64,000 bases of DNA from CAVTYH01 sp963738835 (GCA_963738835.1 CAVTYH010000006.1:687943-751942); one strand, 5' to 3'. Shown: positions 17,196 to 26,183, counted from the stretch's first letter. Numbers and translations are program-made. Notes: generated from the letters alone by a model not told the origin.

Positions 17196-17745
17196 ATTGT
17201 TGTTTCTCCCACTTCACGTCGGACACGCCGGCCGCTTGATTTGCCGCGCGGGCCAGCACAAATAGCAAATCGCTCAGGCGGTTCAAATAAATCACCACCA
17301 GCGGCGAGAGGTTGGCATTTGGATCGTCACTTAAAGTCACCACGCGGCGTTCGGCGCGGCGGCAAACAGTACGGGCAAGGTGCAACCAGGCGGCGGCGGG
17401 GGTGCCGCCGGGCAGGATAAAAGTTTTCAGCGGTGCAAGGTTGGCCTCAAACTGATCGATCGCTTTTTCCAGCGAGTCGACATGCTGCTGGCGAACCAAA
17501 TTCGTGCCGCGAGATTTGGGGTCGGGGGTCGCCAACTCAGCCCCCAAATCGAACAGGTCGTTTTGCACTCGCGCCAGCAACTTGTCGATTTCGCTCGGCG
17601 GGCTGGCGCAGCGCAACAGGCCCAGCACGGCGTTCAGTTCATCAACGGTGCCATAGGCCTCGATCCGCGGATCGTCTTTCCTGACCCGCGGCCCGGCAAA
17701 CAGACCGGTTTCACCATCGTCGCCGGTTTTTGTGTAGATTTTCAC
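17194..17745 (-). CDS. Cob(I)alamin adenosyltransferase, PduO type
   Basis: 183 residues, the usual size for the PduO family. It opens MKIYTKTGDDGETGLFAG with the ATP-binding TKTGD-G-T-L pattern, then RIEAYGTVDELNAVLG. The C-terminal helix carries RTVCRRAERRVVTL and YLNRLSDLLFVLAR, which form the corrinoid and ATP site. The enzyme transfers the adenosyl group of ATP to reduced cobalamin to make coenzyme B12. No B12-dependent enzyme or B12 synthesis gene is in the window, so it may serve salvage. The gene ends inside the right arm of the inverted repeat. An unrelated plus-strand gene begins about 110 bases from its start. Confidence 0.92.
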   Translation of the reverse strand: MKIYTKTGDDGETGLFAGPRVRKDDPRIEAYGTVDELNAVLGLLRCASPPSEIDKLLARVQNDLFDLGAELATPDPKSRGTNLVRQQHVDSLEKAIDQFEANLAPLKTFILPGGTPAAAWLHLARTVCRRAERRVVTLSDDPNANLSPLVVIYLNRLSDLLFVLARAANQAAGVSDVKWEKQQ

Positions 17746-17790
17746 GCGATATGTCGGTGGTCAGTTGTCCGTAGTCCGTTGCCAGCAGTG

Positions 17791-17817
17791 TTGCGCCGGT
17801 GTCGCCGCACTTATAAT
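17791..17817 (+). promoter_or_regulatory. Candidate promoter of the TolB-like gene
   Basis: TTGCGC and a perfect TATAAT (17812-17817) are separated by 15 bases, 38 bases before the preferred start at 17856. The -35 box is weak. Confidence 0.35.
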
Positions 17818-17855
17818 AGATGCTCGAAGACCAATTGCACACTCCGGAACGATTT

Positions 17856-19004
17856 ATGACTTCTCGACTTCATATTTTTGCCGTCTTGCTGACCGTGATC
17901 TGTCCGCTAGCCGCACGTTTAGCCGCGGCTGATGATGCTCAGACCGCCGCGCCGTCGATTGAATCGAAGTATCTCAAAAACGTCCGCCAGCTGACGTTCG
18001 ACTTTGCCAAAGCCGGCGAAGGATATTTTTCTCCGGACGGCAAAACCATCATCTTTCAGGCACAGCCGGCGGAATACATGTTTTATCAGATTTACACGCT
18101 GCCGCTGGGGCGGGGCAGGGGGCAGGGCGAAAACGACAGAGTGCAGAACCCTCACCCTGGCCCTCTCCCAAAGGGCGAGGGAGATAAGCCGAAACTTATC
18201 AGCACCGGCCGCGGGCGCACGACGTGCAGCTTCTTTGCTCCCGATGGCAAGAGCATCATCTTTGCCAGCAGTCATCTTGATCCGAATTTGTCGGACACCG
18301 AATCGGCGGCAAAAAAGCAGCAAGAAGAAGACGCCAAAAGCGGCGTGCATCGGCGCTATCAATGGGATTTCGATCCGTGGATGGAAATCTTCTCCGCCGA
18401 TCTCGACGGCCACCATCTCAAGCGACTGACCGATTCGCCCGGCTACGACGCCGAGTGTGCTTACACGCCCGACGGCAAGCACATCGTTTTTTGCAGTGAT
18501 CGCGGCGGCAATCCGAACCTGTATGTGATGGATGCCGACGGCGGCAACGTTCGCCAACTGACGCACGCCACCGGCTACAACGGCGGGCCTTTCACCTCGC
18601 CCAATGGCCGCTGGGTGGTGTATCGCAGCGATCGCAAGAAGGAGGGCTGGCTGCAAATTCACGTCATCGGGTTCGACGGCCAAAACGACACGGCTTTGAC
18701 CGACAACCAGGGCGTCAATTGGGCCCCGTATTGGCATCCCACCAAGCCGTACATCATTTGGACCGGCGCCGACCACTCCGATCCTAAAGTCCGACCCAAC
18801 TACGACCTATGGTTGATGAAGTACGCCGAACAGGATGGTAAGATCGTTCCCGGCCGCATTTGGCGCATTACCGACAATGCCGCCGCCGACGTACTGCCGG
18901 TGTTTTCGCCCGATGGCAAGAAGTTGATTTGGACCAGCAACCGCACAGAAGATCACACCAGCCAGCTGTTCATCGCAGATTTCACACTGCCAGACGACGA
19001 GTAA
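17856..19004 (+). CDS. Exported TolB-like beta-propeller protein (PD40 repeats) with captured repeat
   Basis: 382 residues from MTSRLHIFAVLLTVICPLAA; this start gives a good signal peptide, while the upstream ATG at 17820 would only add 12 polar residues. The mature part is a run of PD40/TolB propeller blades: FSPDGKTIIF, FAPDGKSIIFASS, YTPDGKHIVFCSDRGGNPN, SPNGRWVVYRSDR and FSPDGKKLIWTSNRTED. It is probably periplasmic and may bind a protein or sugar ligand. Between the first and second blade (residues about 84-110) lies an insert ending NPHPGPLPKGEGD that is not part of the fold. It comes from a dispersed palindromic repeat read in frame. A palindrome follows the stop codon. Confidence 0.8.
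   Translation: MTSRLHIFAVLLTVICPLAARLAAADDAQTAAPSIESKYLKNVRQLTFDFAKAGEGYFSPDGKTIIFQAQPAEYMFYQIYTLPLGRGRGQGENDRVQNPHPGPLPKGEGDKPKLISTGRGRTTCSFFAPDGKSIIFASSHLDPNLSDTESAAKKQQEEDAKSGVHRRYQWDFDPWMEIFSADLDGHHLKRLTDSPGYDAECAYTPDGKHIVFCSDRGGNPNLYVMDADGGNVRQLTHATGYNGGPFTSPNGRWVVYRSDRKKEGWLQIHVIGFDGQNDTALTDNQGVNWAPYWHPTKPYIIWTGADHSDPKVRPNYDLWLMKYAEQDGKIVPGRIWRITDNAAADVLPVFSPDGKKLIWTSNRTEDHTSQLFIADFTLPDDE
18105..18186 (+). repeat. Dispersed palindromic repeat inserted in frame in the TolB-like gene
   Basis: The segment contains ccctctccc-aaa-gggcgaggg (18161-18181), a 9-bp hairpin with one mismatch. It follows the ccctcaccctgg lead known from many bacterial intergenic repeats, and it translates to PHPGPLPKGEG without breaking the frame. 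Confidence 0.75.
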
Positions 19005-19020
19005 ACAACGAATACATAGC

Positions 19021-19037
19021 CCGACCGCGTCGGTCGG
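19021..19037. repeat. Short palindrome CCGACCG-CGT-CGGTCGG after a gene end
   Basis: A perfect 7-bp stem with a 3-base loop begins 17 bases after the TolB-like stop. A near-identical copy (loop TGT) occurs at 22320-22336 after another stop. There is no T-run, so it looks more like a REP-type element than a classic terminator. Confidence 0.7.
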
Positions 19038-19165
19038 AAAAGATTTTGATGATTGACAGCGGCTGCTTTAAGATTTCGCTAAACCGCCAGCCGAACGTGA
19101 CCATCGGTTGCGGCTTTATAAACTCCTGAATTCTGACTACTGTCTCCTCACCCGCGAGCCCAATC

Positions 19166-20893
19166 ATGTTGCACACAGCCCGCACCACTGCTGCTCTGGC
19201 GTTCGCTTTATTGATCATGCCACTGCTGCTGCACGCTGCCGATCGGAAAGTTGCGCAAGCCGTCGGCTCTTTGGTGGCCGAAGATGCCAAAACATCGGAC
19301 GCCAAAACCGACGATTCAAAAAAGGACGACAAACAGAAAGACGACTCAAAAAAGGACGATAAATCGAGTTCCGCCAAATCCGATTCCAAAGCGGACGACT
19401 CGAAAAAGAGCGATGCGAAGAAAGACGACGTCAAAAAGGACGACAAGACCGATGCCAAGAGTGCCGATGCGAAATCGAAAGAGGAATCGAAACCCCCGAC
19501 CACTTACACCGTGAAGAAAGGCCCGTTCAAGGTTGAGCTATCGCTGGATGGCACGTTCGAGTCGAAACGCAATACGGAAGTCAGCCTCTCGCCGGAAACG
19601 TGGGCAGATTTTTCCGTAGAAACAGCGGTCGATCAGGGGACGAAAGTCAAAGCAGGAGACACGCTGATTCAGTTTGATGCGAAGAAGATCGACGAGCAAA
19701 TCAAAGATCAGGAAGCCGGCCGCAAGCTGGCCGATTTGGCTCTTGATCAGTTGGCGTCCGAAATTCGCATCGCGGAACAAGCGATGCCGCTCGATCTGAA
19801 AGCTGCCGAACGCACCAACCGGCTGGCCGAAGCCGATTTGAATCAGTTTCTCACGCAAGACCGCGACCTTTCGCAAAAGGAAGCGGAGTTCACGGTCAAA
19901 ATGTATGGCAACTATCTTGATTACGCCAAGGAAGAGCTCAAGCAACTGGAAAAAATGTACAAAGCCGACGATCTGACGGAAGATACCGAAGAAATTATCC
20001 TGAAGCGCACTCGCGATCAGGTCGAACAGATGACCTTCTACAACGATCTGGCGAAAATCATGCGCGATCGCACAATGAAAATCGAGCTGCCTAGGCGCGA
20101 AGAGATGCTCAAAGATTATGTCAGCCGCGCAGCACTGGCTTTGCAAAAGGCCCGCACGACGCTGCCCACATCGCTTGACAAGCAACGCTTGGAATTGGAA
20201 CGACAGAAATTCGATCGCAGCAAAGCTGCCGATAAGCTGAGCAAATTGCAACACGATCGGGAATTGATGAAAATCTCCGCGCCGGCCGACGGCGTCGTTT
20301 ATTACGGCAACTGGACGCGAGGGCAATGGTCGGGCGGCAGCACGGTCGCAGCCCGTTTGCGAAAGGGGGGTCGAGTGTCGCCCGATGAAGTCATCATGAC
20401 CATCGTCGATCCCGATAGCCTGTTCGTCCGAGCTACTGTGCCGGAGAAAGATCTGTGGCAACTGAAACGCGGTCTTACCGGCACCGTCACGCCAACTGCC
20501 GACGGCGAAGAGCGGCTGCCGGCCTCGCTCGACGAGTTCAACACGACGCCGAATGCCGAAGGAAAATACACCGTGACGTTGCTCGCCGACATGGCGCGGC
20601 TGCCGAAAGATTATCCGGACCCAGCGCCCGGCATGAACTGCAAGGTGAAGCTGACGGCCTACAGCAGCGACACGGCCCTCACGTTGCCCGCCAAGGCGCT
20701 GCAAACCGACAAGCAAAATGAAGAGCAAAATTATGTGTGGCTGCCTGACCAACGCGGCATCGGTGCCCCCGACGACAAACCGGTGCGCAAGAACGTAAAA
20801 GTCGGCCGCCGCGCGACCGACACCGTGGAAATACTCGAAGGTCTTTCGGCCGGTGACAAAGTGCTGCGCGAAGCGCCGAAGGACGACGAGTGA
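19166..20893 (+). CDS. HlyD/RND-type periplasmic adaptor protein
   Basis: 575 residues with a signal peptide (MLHTARTTAALAFALLIMPL). Residues 40-110 form a very Lys/Asp/Ser-rich low-complexity linker. Then comes a membrane-fusion-protein plan: a split lipoyl/barrel half (GTFESKRNTEVSLSPETW, KVKAGDTLIQFDAKKI), a long coiled-coil hairpin (about 180-370), the returning lipoyl half (MKISAPADGVVYYGNW) and beta-barrel parts ending VGRRATDTVEILEGLSAGDK. Such proteins link inner-membrane exporters to the outer membrane. No ABC or RND transporter gene is adjacent, so the partner is elsewhere or the protein acts in another complex. The next gene starts 12 bases downstream, suggesting co-transcription. 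Confidence 0.85.
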   Translation: MLHTARTTAALAFALLIMPLLLHAADRKVAQAVGSLVAEDAKTSDAKTDDSKKDDKQKDDSKKDDKSSSAKSDSKADDSKKSDAKKDDVKKDDKTDAKSADAKSKEESKPPTTYTVKKGPFKVELSLDGTFESKRNTEVSLSPETWADFSVETAVDQGTKVKAGDTLIQFDAKKIDEQIKDQEAGRKLADLALDQLASEIRIAEQAMPLDLKAAERTNRLAEADLNQFLTQDRDLSQKEAEFTVKMYGNYLDYAKEELKQLEKMYKADDLTEDTEEIILKRTRDQVEQMTFYNDLAKIMRDRTMKIELPRREEMLKDYVSRAALALQKARTTLPTSLDKQRLELERQKFDRSKAADKLSKLQHDRELMKISAPADGVVYYGNWTRGQWSGGSTVAARLRKGGRVSPDEVIMTIVDPDSLFVRATVPEKDLWQLKRGLTGTVTPTADGEERLPASLDEFNTTPNAEGKYTVTLLADMARLPKDYPDPAPGMNCKVKLTAYSSDTALTLPAKALQTDKQNEEQNYVWLPDQRGIGAPDDKPVRKNVKVGRRATDTVEILEGLSAGDKVLREAPKDDE

Positions 20894-20898
20894 GGAGA

Positions 20899-21069
20899 AT
20901 CACGAATGTCGAATGACGAATGTCGAAGGAATGACGAAGCTCGAATGACCGAAACGCGAAAGGCCGATGGTCGTTTTGCATCACGAGTCTCGGATCGCAG
21001 TTTTCTTTCGTCATTGGTCCTTGGTGCTTGGTCATTCATTCGTCATTTGAATTTAGTCATTCGTCATTT
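20899..21069. repeat. MITE-like inverted repeat element at the start of the next gene
   Basis: The left end (gaatgtcgaatgacgaatg and variants) and right end (cattcattcgtcatttgaa, attcgtcattt) are inverted copies of each other around a core of about 100 bases. The word aatgacgaat and its complement recur at both ends. The element occupies the presumed leader of the prenyltransferase-fold gene. Confidence 0.65.
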
Positions 21070-22300
21070 CCCTCAGCATCTCCGTGTCTCCGTGATAATC
21101 TGTCTGGCCACGATTGCGATCGGACTGCCCGTCTCGAAAAGCGAAGAGCCGGCGGCGACGGCTACAGCCAAAAGCGCCGAATCTGAACCGGCCCAGCCAA
21201 AACCGGCCAAGCCACGCGATCCGGCGGCAATTAATGCGGCGATTAATCGCGGCGTGCATTTCTTGTTGGGCAACCAGAACAAAGATGGTTCCTGGGGCTC
21301 GGCCGATAATACCACCGGCGAAGACGTTTACGCGCCAATCCCGGGTGCGCATCAGGCTTTTCGGGCGGCGGTCACGGCGCTTGCCATTTCAGCGCTCATC
21401 GAAGTCGGCGGCGATTCCGCGGAGGTGCAAAAATCTCTCGATCGCGGCGAAGCCTGGCTGCTGGAAAAATTGCCGAAAGTGCGACGGGCCGAGCCCGAAG
21501 CGCTCTACAACGTCTGGACCCACAGCTACGGAATATCGGCATTGGTCCACATGCTCAAACGGCATCCAAATGACGCCGCACGAGCGGAGAAAATCAAACA
21601 GCTCATCCGCGATCAAATCGGCATGCTGCAGCGTTACGAATGTGTCGACGGCGGCTGGGACTACTACGACATGCGGGCGCACGCCCAACACCCGGGCGGC
21701 GATGCACTCAGTTTTTGTGCAGCGACCGGCATCATTGCCATGCACGAGGCGAAGGAGGCCGGCATCGATCCGCCGCAGAAAATGATCGACAAGGCAATTG
21801 CTTCCATCCGCCGCCAGCAGAAGCCCGATTTCTCTTACTACTACGGCGAGTACCTGCAATGGTACCCGATGATGCCGATCAACCGGCCCGGCGGCAGCTT
21901 GGGGCGTTCGCAAGCGTGCAACTTGGCTCTGCGGCTGTGGGGTGACAAGCAAATTACCAACGAGGTGATGAACTCTTGGCTCGATCGGTTGTTCAACCGC
22001 AATTTGTGGCTCGACCTGGGGCGTAAGCGCCCCATTCCGCATGAGTCGTATTTTCAGGTGGCCGGATATTTTTATTACTACGGTCACTACTATGCCGCCC
22101 GCTGCGTCGAAGAATTACCGGCGGCGAGCGACCGTAACCGACATTACGACCAGCTCGCCCAGTTGATTCTGAAGGTGCAAGAAAAAGACGGCTCGTGGTG
22201 GGACTTCCCGCTCTACAACTACCACCAGCAATATGGCACCGCGTTCGCACTGATGACGCTGGGCCGCTGCCAAGCCGAAGCAGTAGGCGGTAGGCAGTAG
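20906..22300 (+). CDS. Prenyltransferase/squalene-cyclase-fold repeat protein, exported
   Basis: The frame is open for 464 codons from 20906, but the first 60 or so come from the MITE-like element. A GTG at 21092 would give a shorter protein beginning with the hydrophobic leader IICLATIAIGLPVS, and I think the real start is near there. The mature part has alpha/alpha-barrel repeats as in squalene-hopene cyclase and prenyltransferase beta subunits: FLLGNQNKDGSWGSADN (a QW-like motif), RYECVDGGWDYYDM, VQEKDGSWWDFPLYNYHQQY and GTAFALMTL. The catalytic DxDD of a cyclase is not seen, so an enzymatic role is unproven. Many planctomycetes have exported copies of this fold with no assigned function. 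It may share a transcript with the HlyD-like gene. Confidence 0.75.
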   Translation: MSNDECRRNDEARMTETRKADGRFASRVSDRSFLSSLVLGAWSFIRHLNLVIRHFPQHLRVSVIICLATIAIGLPVSKSEEPAATATAKSAESEPAQPKPAKPRDPAAINAAINRGVHFLLGNQNKDGSWGSADNTTGEDVYAPIPGAHQAFRAAVTALAISALIEVGGDSAEVQKSLDRGEAWLLEKLPKVRRAEPEALYNVWTHSYGISALVHMLKRHPNDAARAEKIKQLIRDQIGMLQRYECVDGGWDYYDMRAHAQHPGGDALSFCAATGIIAMHEAKEAGIDPPQKMIDKAIASIRRQQKPDFSYYYGEYLQWYPMMPINRPGGSLGRSQACNLALRLWGDKQITNEVMNSWLDRLFNRNLWLDLGRKRPIPHESYFQVAGYFYYYGHYYAARCVEELPAASDRNRHYDQLAQLILKVQEKDGSWWDFPLYNYHQQYGTAFALMTLGRCQAEAVGGRQ

Positions 22301-22319
22301 GCGGTGATGCTTGCATCGT

Positions 22320-22336
22320 CCGACCGTGTCGGTCGG
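22320..22336. repeat. Short palindrome CCGACCG-TGT-CGGTCGG after a gene end
   Basis: This is the same 7-bp stem as at 19021-19037 with one loop change, 20 bases after the stop of the prenyltransferase-fold gene. The stop itself is followed by a short gcagtaggcggtag-type duplication. Confidence 0.7.
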
Positions 22337-22529
22337 GAGTTGCTGATGGATAGCCGGCGATGGCATCGCCGGTTTTCGTGTTTTTCTGAGGTTATTCTGC
22401 CCGGCAAACCGCCATTGTTGGAATCTCGGCTTGCCGCTATTCTCCGCGACCCGTAAATGCCCGATTTGTCTGGCTTGGTCCACGGATTTTTTGATCGCGC
22501 CAGCTTTCTTTCCAGACAGGAGAAACACC

Positions 22530-24719
22530 ATGCGGCATGTCTTTAACACGGTCGCGTCTTTGGCGTGCTGTCTCGCAACGTTCGCAGTCACCGTTACCGC
22601 GCACGGTCAGGTAGACCATGACATGGCGCTGATTGGTCATGACCAACGTGATCCGAAACCGGTCGATGTGCCGCTGCTGCCATTAACGGCTCCTTCTGGC
22701 GGACCGGTGATTGTGAACCTTGGCCCGCCGCCGGTGGTGTATTCTCCGTCGGCCGATTTTGCGCGAGAGTACAAGCCACGGCCGGGTACGATTGCGTCAG
22801 CGATGTGGCCCCGATGCCAAATTCGCCGAGCTCGTTCATGATGCCCCCGCAGCCGTTTGCGACGTGCCCCGTGGGCGTGAATCAGTTCGGCGAAGAAACC
22901 TCGCATGTTCTGGCATGGCGACAACCATCGGTCGCGTGCAATGGCGGAATTGCAGGAATGACCGCCTGCGATTGCCCGCTGCAGAACTGCGTGTTGCCGC
23001 CCCCTCCGCCTTCGTTCGCTCCTTCGGCAGCGGCGTATTCGCCGCCGATTTTCACTGCCGCTGTGCCGTCACCCATGCCACATCCCACGGCCTACACACC
23101 GGGCACAGTTGCAACGTATCCAAATCCTGTTTGCTTCCCGCCGCCACCGGCATACTGGCAGTTCAGCCAGGCAACGTGTGGTCAACCAGGATGTGCTTGC
23201 CCTTCCTGCTGCGGCCCGGCGTGCGATTGTGCGGCGACAACTGAATATCATCCTCAAGTTGTTTACCCGGCCAGCCAGTGCGGCTGGACAACAAGCGGAG
23301 GCAGTTGCGCCGATCGGCTCGATCACATCCTCGAAGCCGTCCACCATCTGGAAGCCGCCGGCCTCACGGCCGATGCCGATCGTTTGCGCCACCAGTGCGA
23401 TGCCGAAATGAAAACCGTGGTCGAGCGATTGAAGCAAACTGAAGCGGAGTTGGCGCGGTTGCGCCAATCGCAAACTACAAATACCACCAGTGCTTACCAG
23501 AAAGCATCGGACTGTGGTTCATCGGATTGCAAGTTGACCGACGCCAAGTCGGCCGCGCAAAAACAAGTGACAGTTCACGTGCAATTGATGGAAATCAATT
23601 TAACAAAATGCCGAATGCTCGGTTTTGATTTCGCGAAGACCAACGGCGATGGATGTGTTCCTTCCGAGTTTGTAAAGATGCTCAATGCGCCCCTCGCCGT
23701 GGCAGCCGCTATTCCAGGAGACTTTGCTCGTTTTGGCACGGTTGACGGCAATAGTGCATTGCCGAGTTTGCTTCAATCGCTGCGGAAAGAAGGCGTGGTC
23801 AAAGTACTCTCTGATCCGAGCATCTGCACCGTCAGCGGCCGGCCGGCGTCTTTCAGTTGTGGTAGTGAGGTTCCCTTCCCTTGGGCAAATGTCAGTGAAA
23901 ACAAACCCGTCGAGTACCGCTTGGTTGGAACGAAGATCGATTGTGTTCCAATCATTCGCGACGACGGCAAAGTACGATTGGAAATTCGGACCCGCTGGAG
24001 TCAGCTCGATCCGACGCGTTCTATTACTGTTGCGCATCGGACAGTTCCCGGCCTTAAGGTGCGCGAATTCGACACCGGTGCCGAAATGAATGCTGGACAA
24101 GCATTGGTGATATGCGGCCCGGTTGAGAAGCGCGTGCAGACAGAACACACCGTTCAAGTGCCTCCGATTTTGAATCGACTGCCAAGCTGTATCGTCGAAT
24201 CGGCATGGTTCGATGACCTTGCGGCAGCGATTAGTCAGAGAGCGGAATTCGCTCGACAAGAAGAAATCGAATTCTTGGCAGTCGTCACCCCGGAAATTCT
24301 CGAACCGCAAGACTGCCCTGTGAAGAACTTCTCGGACGACAAGCCGGCCAGTGCCGGCGCGTGGATTGAGTCGGCCATGAATCAGGCCAAGTCAAACTGC
24401 ATTCAACCTGCCTGCTGCGACGAGGGGCCAGCGTGCAAGTGTGCTCCAGCCTGCTGTGCAGCCGAAAAAAGCTGTGCTCAAACGCAATGTTTGACGGAAG
24501 CGAAGAGCATCTTCGCCTCCCCGGCGACTTGGGAGCCATTTGGCTCGCAGACAATTTACGTCGATCCGGCGACTTTCAGTGCGCCTGCGACTCACGCCGC
24601 CGCTCTCGTTCGATTTCGACTTCCAATTGCCCTGCCCATCGCCCGGGTTCGCGCCGGCCACTACGGCGCCGGTGCGCATCACGCGGCCAGTCGTTACGCC
24701 CATTGAGGTGGAACGATAG
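22530..24719 (+). CDS. Secretin-like outer-membrane protein with Cys-rich segments, two frame breaks
   Basis: Starts at 22530 (MRHVFNTVASLACCLATFAV) behind GGAGAAA, with a signal peptide. A Pro-rich N-terminal region must change frame near 22803 to continue as DVAPMPNSPSSF. After a Cys-rich stretch (CGQPGCACPSCCGPACDC) and a coiled helix (about 250-300) comes a secretin-like domain: VTVHVQLMEINL, VKVLSDPSICTVSGRPASF, then SEVPFP and GTKIDCVPIIRDDGKVRLEI. These are the landmarks of type II/III secretion pore proteins. A second Cys-rich stretch (nine Cys in about 31 residues) precedes the tail. A second break near 24590 gives the better ending TAPVRITRPVVTPIEVER at 24719. No other secretion-system gene is near. 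Confidence 0.7.
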
Positions 24720-24798
24720 AAACCGTTTCACAATCCACACCTTGACCGTGGTGCTAGCTAAGGATTTCACTGTCGTGAAGGCCTTGGGAGCACTTGTC

Positions 24799-25258
24799 AT
24801 GGATGGGCACAAGCGTGATTCACATCGAGAACCGTTCTGGCGCAGAGCTTTAGCGCAGCGGATTGACCGTCCATGAGTTTTGCGTTCCAGAAGGCTTGGT
24901 GGCGACAACGTTCCAACATTGGCGGAAGGAGATTGTTCTGCCACGCTGGGAAGATCTAGTCCGCTATTGCGAGAACGGAGCGCTGTCGATCGACAATAAT
25001 CTGAGTGAGAGGAGCCGTACGCCCCGTCGCCATCGGTCGCAAGAATTACCTGTTTCTGGGAAGCAACAACGGCGGCCAAGCGGCAGCGATTCTCTACAGC
25101 ATCATGGCTAGCGCCAAGGCGAATCAAGTCGAGCCATTTGCCTACGTGTACGATTTACTCGTCCAGTTGTCACGCCACACGCTACCCACTGCCACAACCC
25201 TACTTCCCGACGCTTGGCTGGCGGCACATCCTGAAGCTCGACAGTGCTGGTCGAGGTA
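24799..25258 (+). pseudogene. IS66-family transposase remnant
   Basis: Three frames together read like an IS66 element with its middle missing. 24799-24940 resembles the small TnpA-like protein (REPFWRRALAQR, then SGLTVHEFCVPEGL and FQHWRKEI). It runs directly into the C-terminal part of the DDE transposase (LVRYCENGALSIDNNLSER, then AVRPVAIGRKNYLFLGSN), which continues through AAILYSIMASAKANQVEPFA to AAHPEARQCWSR. Frame changes occur near 24870 and 25010. The DDE catalytic core before the final glutamate region is absent, so it cannot move. I could not identify terminal inverted repeats or a target duplication. Confidence 0.85.
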
Positions 25259-25488
25259 GGCGTGCGACCGGATTCTGCGACGCCAAGAAGGTAATTCTTG
25301 ACGGGTACTCGGTGTTTTGTTTGAAGGCAAGAGTTTAGAGACTCCGTTGCTCGAAGACTTGTTGCCAATTAGAGTTCCGGTGACGAGCGTTGCTAAAGGA
25401 TAAGGAACTATGTTTGAGCCGAATTCCACCCGTCGGCATCTTAGGCGCCCCAGACGCTTGGAATGAGGCGGCTGTTCCGGCAGCGTGC

Positions 25489-25494
25489 TACAAT
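25489..25494 (+). promoter_or_regulatory. Candidate -10 box of the ECF sigma gene
   Basis: TACAAT lies 37 bases before the preferred sigma-factor start. No good -35 box is seen, so confidence is low. Confidence 0.25.
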
Positions 25495-25530
25495 CTGGGG
25501 GCCTTGCTCTTATCTTTGACGGCCACGCCC

Positions 25531-26082
25531 ATGAGCGACCTCACTCAGATTCTGTCGCGGATTGAAGCTGGTGACCCCGCCGCCACCGAGGAGCTACTGC
25601 CACTGGTCTACGAGGAGTTGCGGCGACTGGCCGCACGTCGGCTCGCCGAGGAACAGCCTGGCCAAACTCTCCAAGCGACGGCTCTGGTGCATGAGGCCTA
25701 CGTTCGGCTGGTCGGCAGTCAGAACAACCAGCAGTGGAACAGCCGGGGTCATTTCTTCGCCGCCGCAGCCGAAGCCATTCGCCGCATTCTCGTCGAACAA
25801 GCGCACCGCAAAAACCGAGTGCGGCATGGTGGTGAATTGCGACGCATCGATTTTGATAGCGAACTCCAAATCTCCGACGAGGCCGACGAGAACCTGCTAG
25901 CCTTAGACGAAGCGCTCCAGCGGCTAGCGATCAAGGATCAGCAGGCCGCGGAGGTGGTGAAAATGCGTTATTTCGCGGGGCTGACGATCGAAGAAACGGC
26001 CTCGGCGCTGGGAACCTCTGTCCGAACCGTCAATCGGCATTGGGCTTATGCCCGCGCCTGGCTTTTTCGTCAATTGCGCTGA
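25531..26082 (+). CDS. ECF sigma factor of the planctomycete kinase-linked type
   Basis: 183 residues starting MSDLTQILSRIEAGDPAATE. I chose this ATG because the 47 codons upstream do not look like a sigma factor. Region 2 contains ELLPLVYEELRRLAARRLAE and TALVHEAYVRLVG; region 4 has MRYFAGLTIEETASALGTSV with the recognition helix RTVNRHWAYARAWLF. This is the TIGR02999-like group, which in planctomycetes and related bacteria is very often encoded directly before a Ser/Thr kinase-TPR gene, as here (101 bases downstream). No anti-sigma gene is present, and control by the partner kinase is the usual suggestion for this arrangement. Confidence 0.92.
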   Translation: MSDLTQILSRIEAGDPAATEELLPLVYEELRRLAARRLAEEQPGQTLQATALVHEAYVRLVGSQNNQQWNSRGHFFAAAAEAIRRILVEQAHRKNRVRHGGELRRIDFDSELQISDEADENLLALDEALQRLAIKDQQAAEVVKMRYFAGLTIEETASALGTSVRTVNRHWAYARAWLFRQLR

Positions 26083-26115
26083 GCAAGCAAATTTGTAGTT
26101 ATTTTGTAGTTATTT

Positions 26116-26153
26116 GGCACATCTTGTCGCCCAACGTCGCACTGTCTTATGGC
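26116..26153 (+). promoter_or_regulatory. Promoter-like box of the kinase gene, shared with a PEP-CTERM gene
   Basis: Contains TTGTCG (26124-26129), 15 bases, then TCTTAT (26145-26150), 33 bases before the kinase ATG. A copy with six substitutions and one extra base lies at 30395-30433. An 11-bp tandem (ttgtagttatt, twice) sits just before it at about 26093-26114. Confidence 0.5.
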
Positions 26154-26183
26154 AGCGCACGAATGGGCCGGGGATGATTCACC

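Noticed and set aside
19538..20752. Minus-strand open frame of 404 codons
   Set aside because: Shadow of the HlyD-like gene; no start signal and no recognisable domain.
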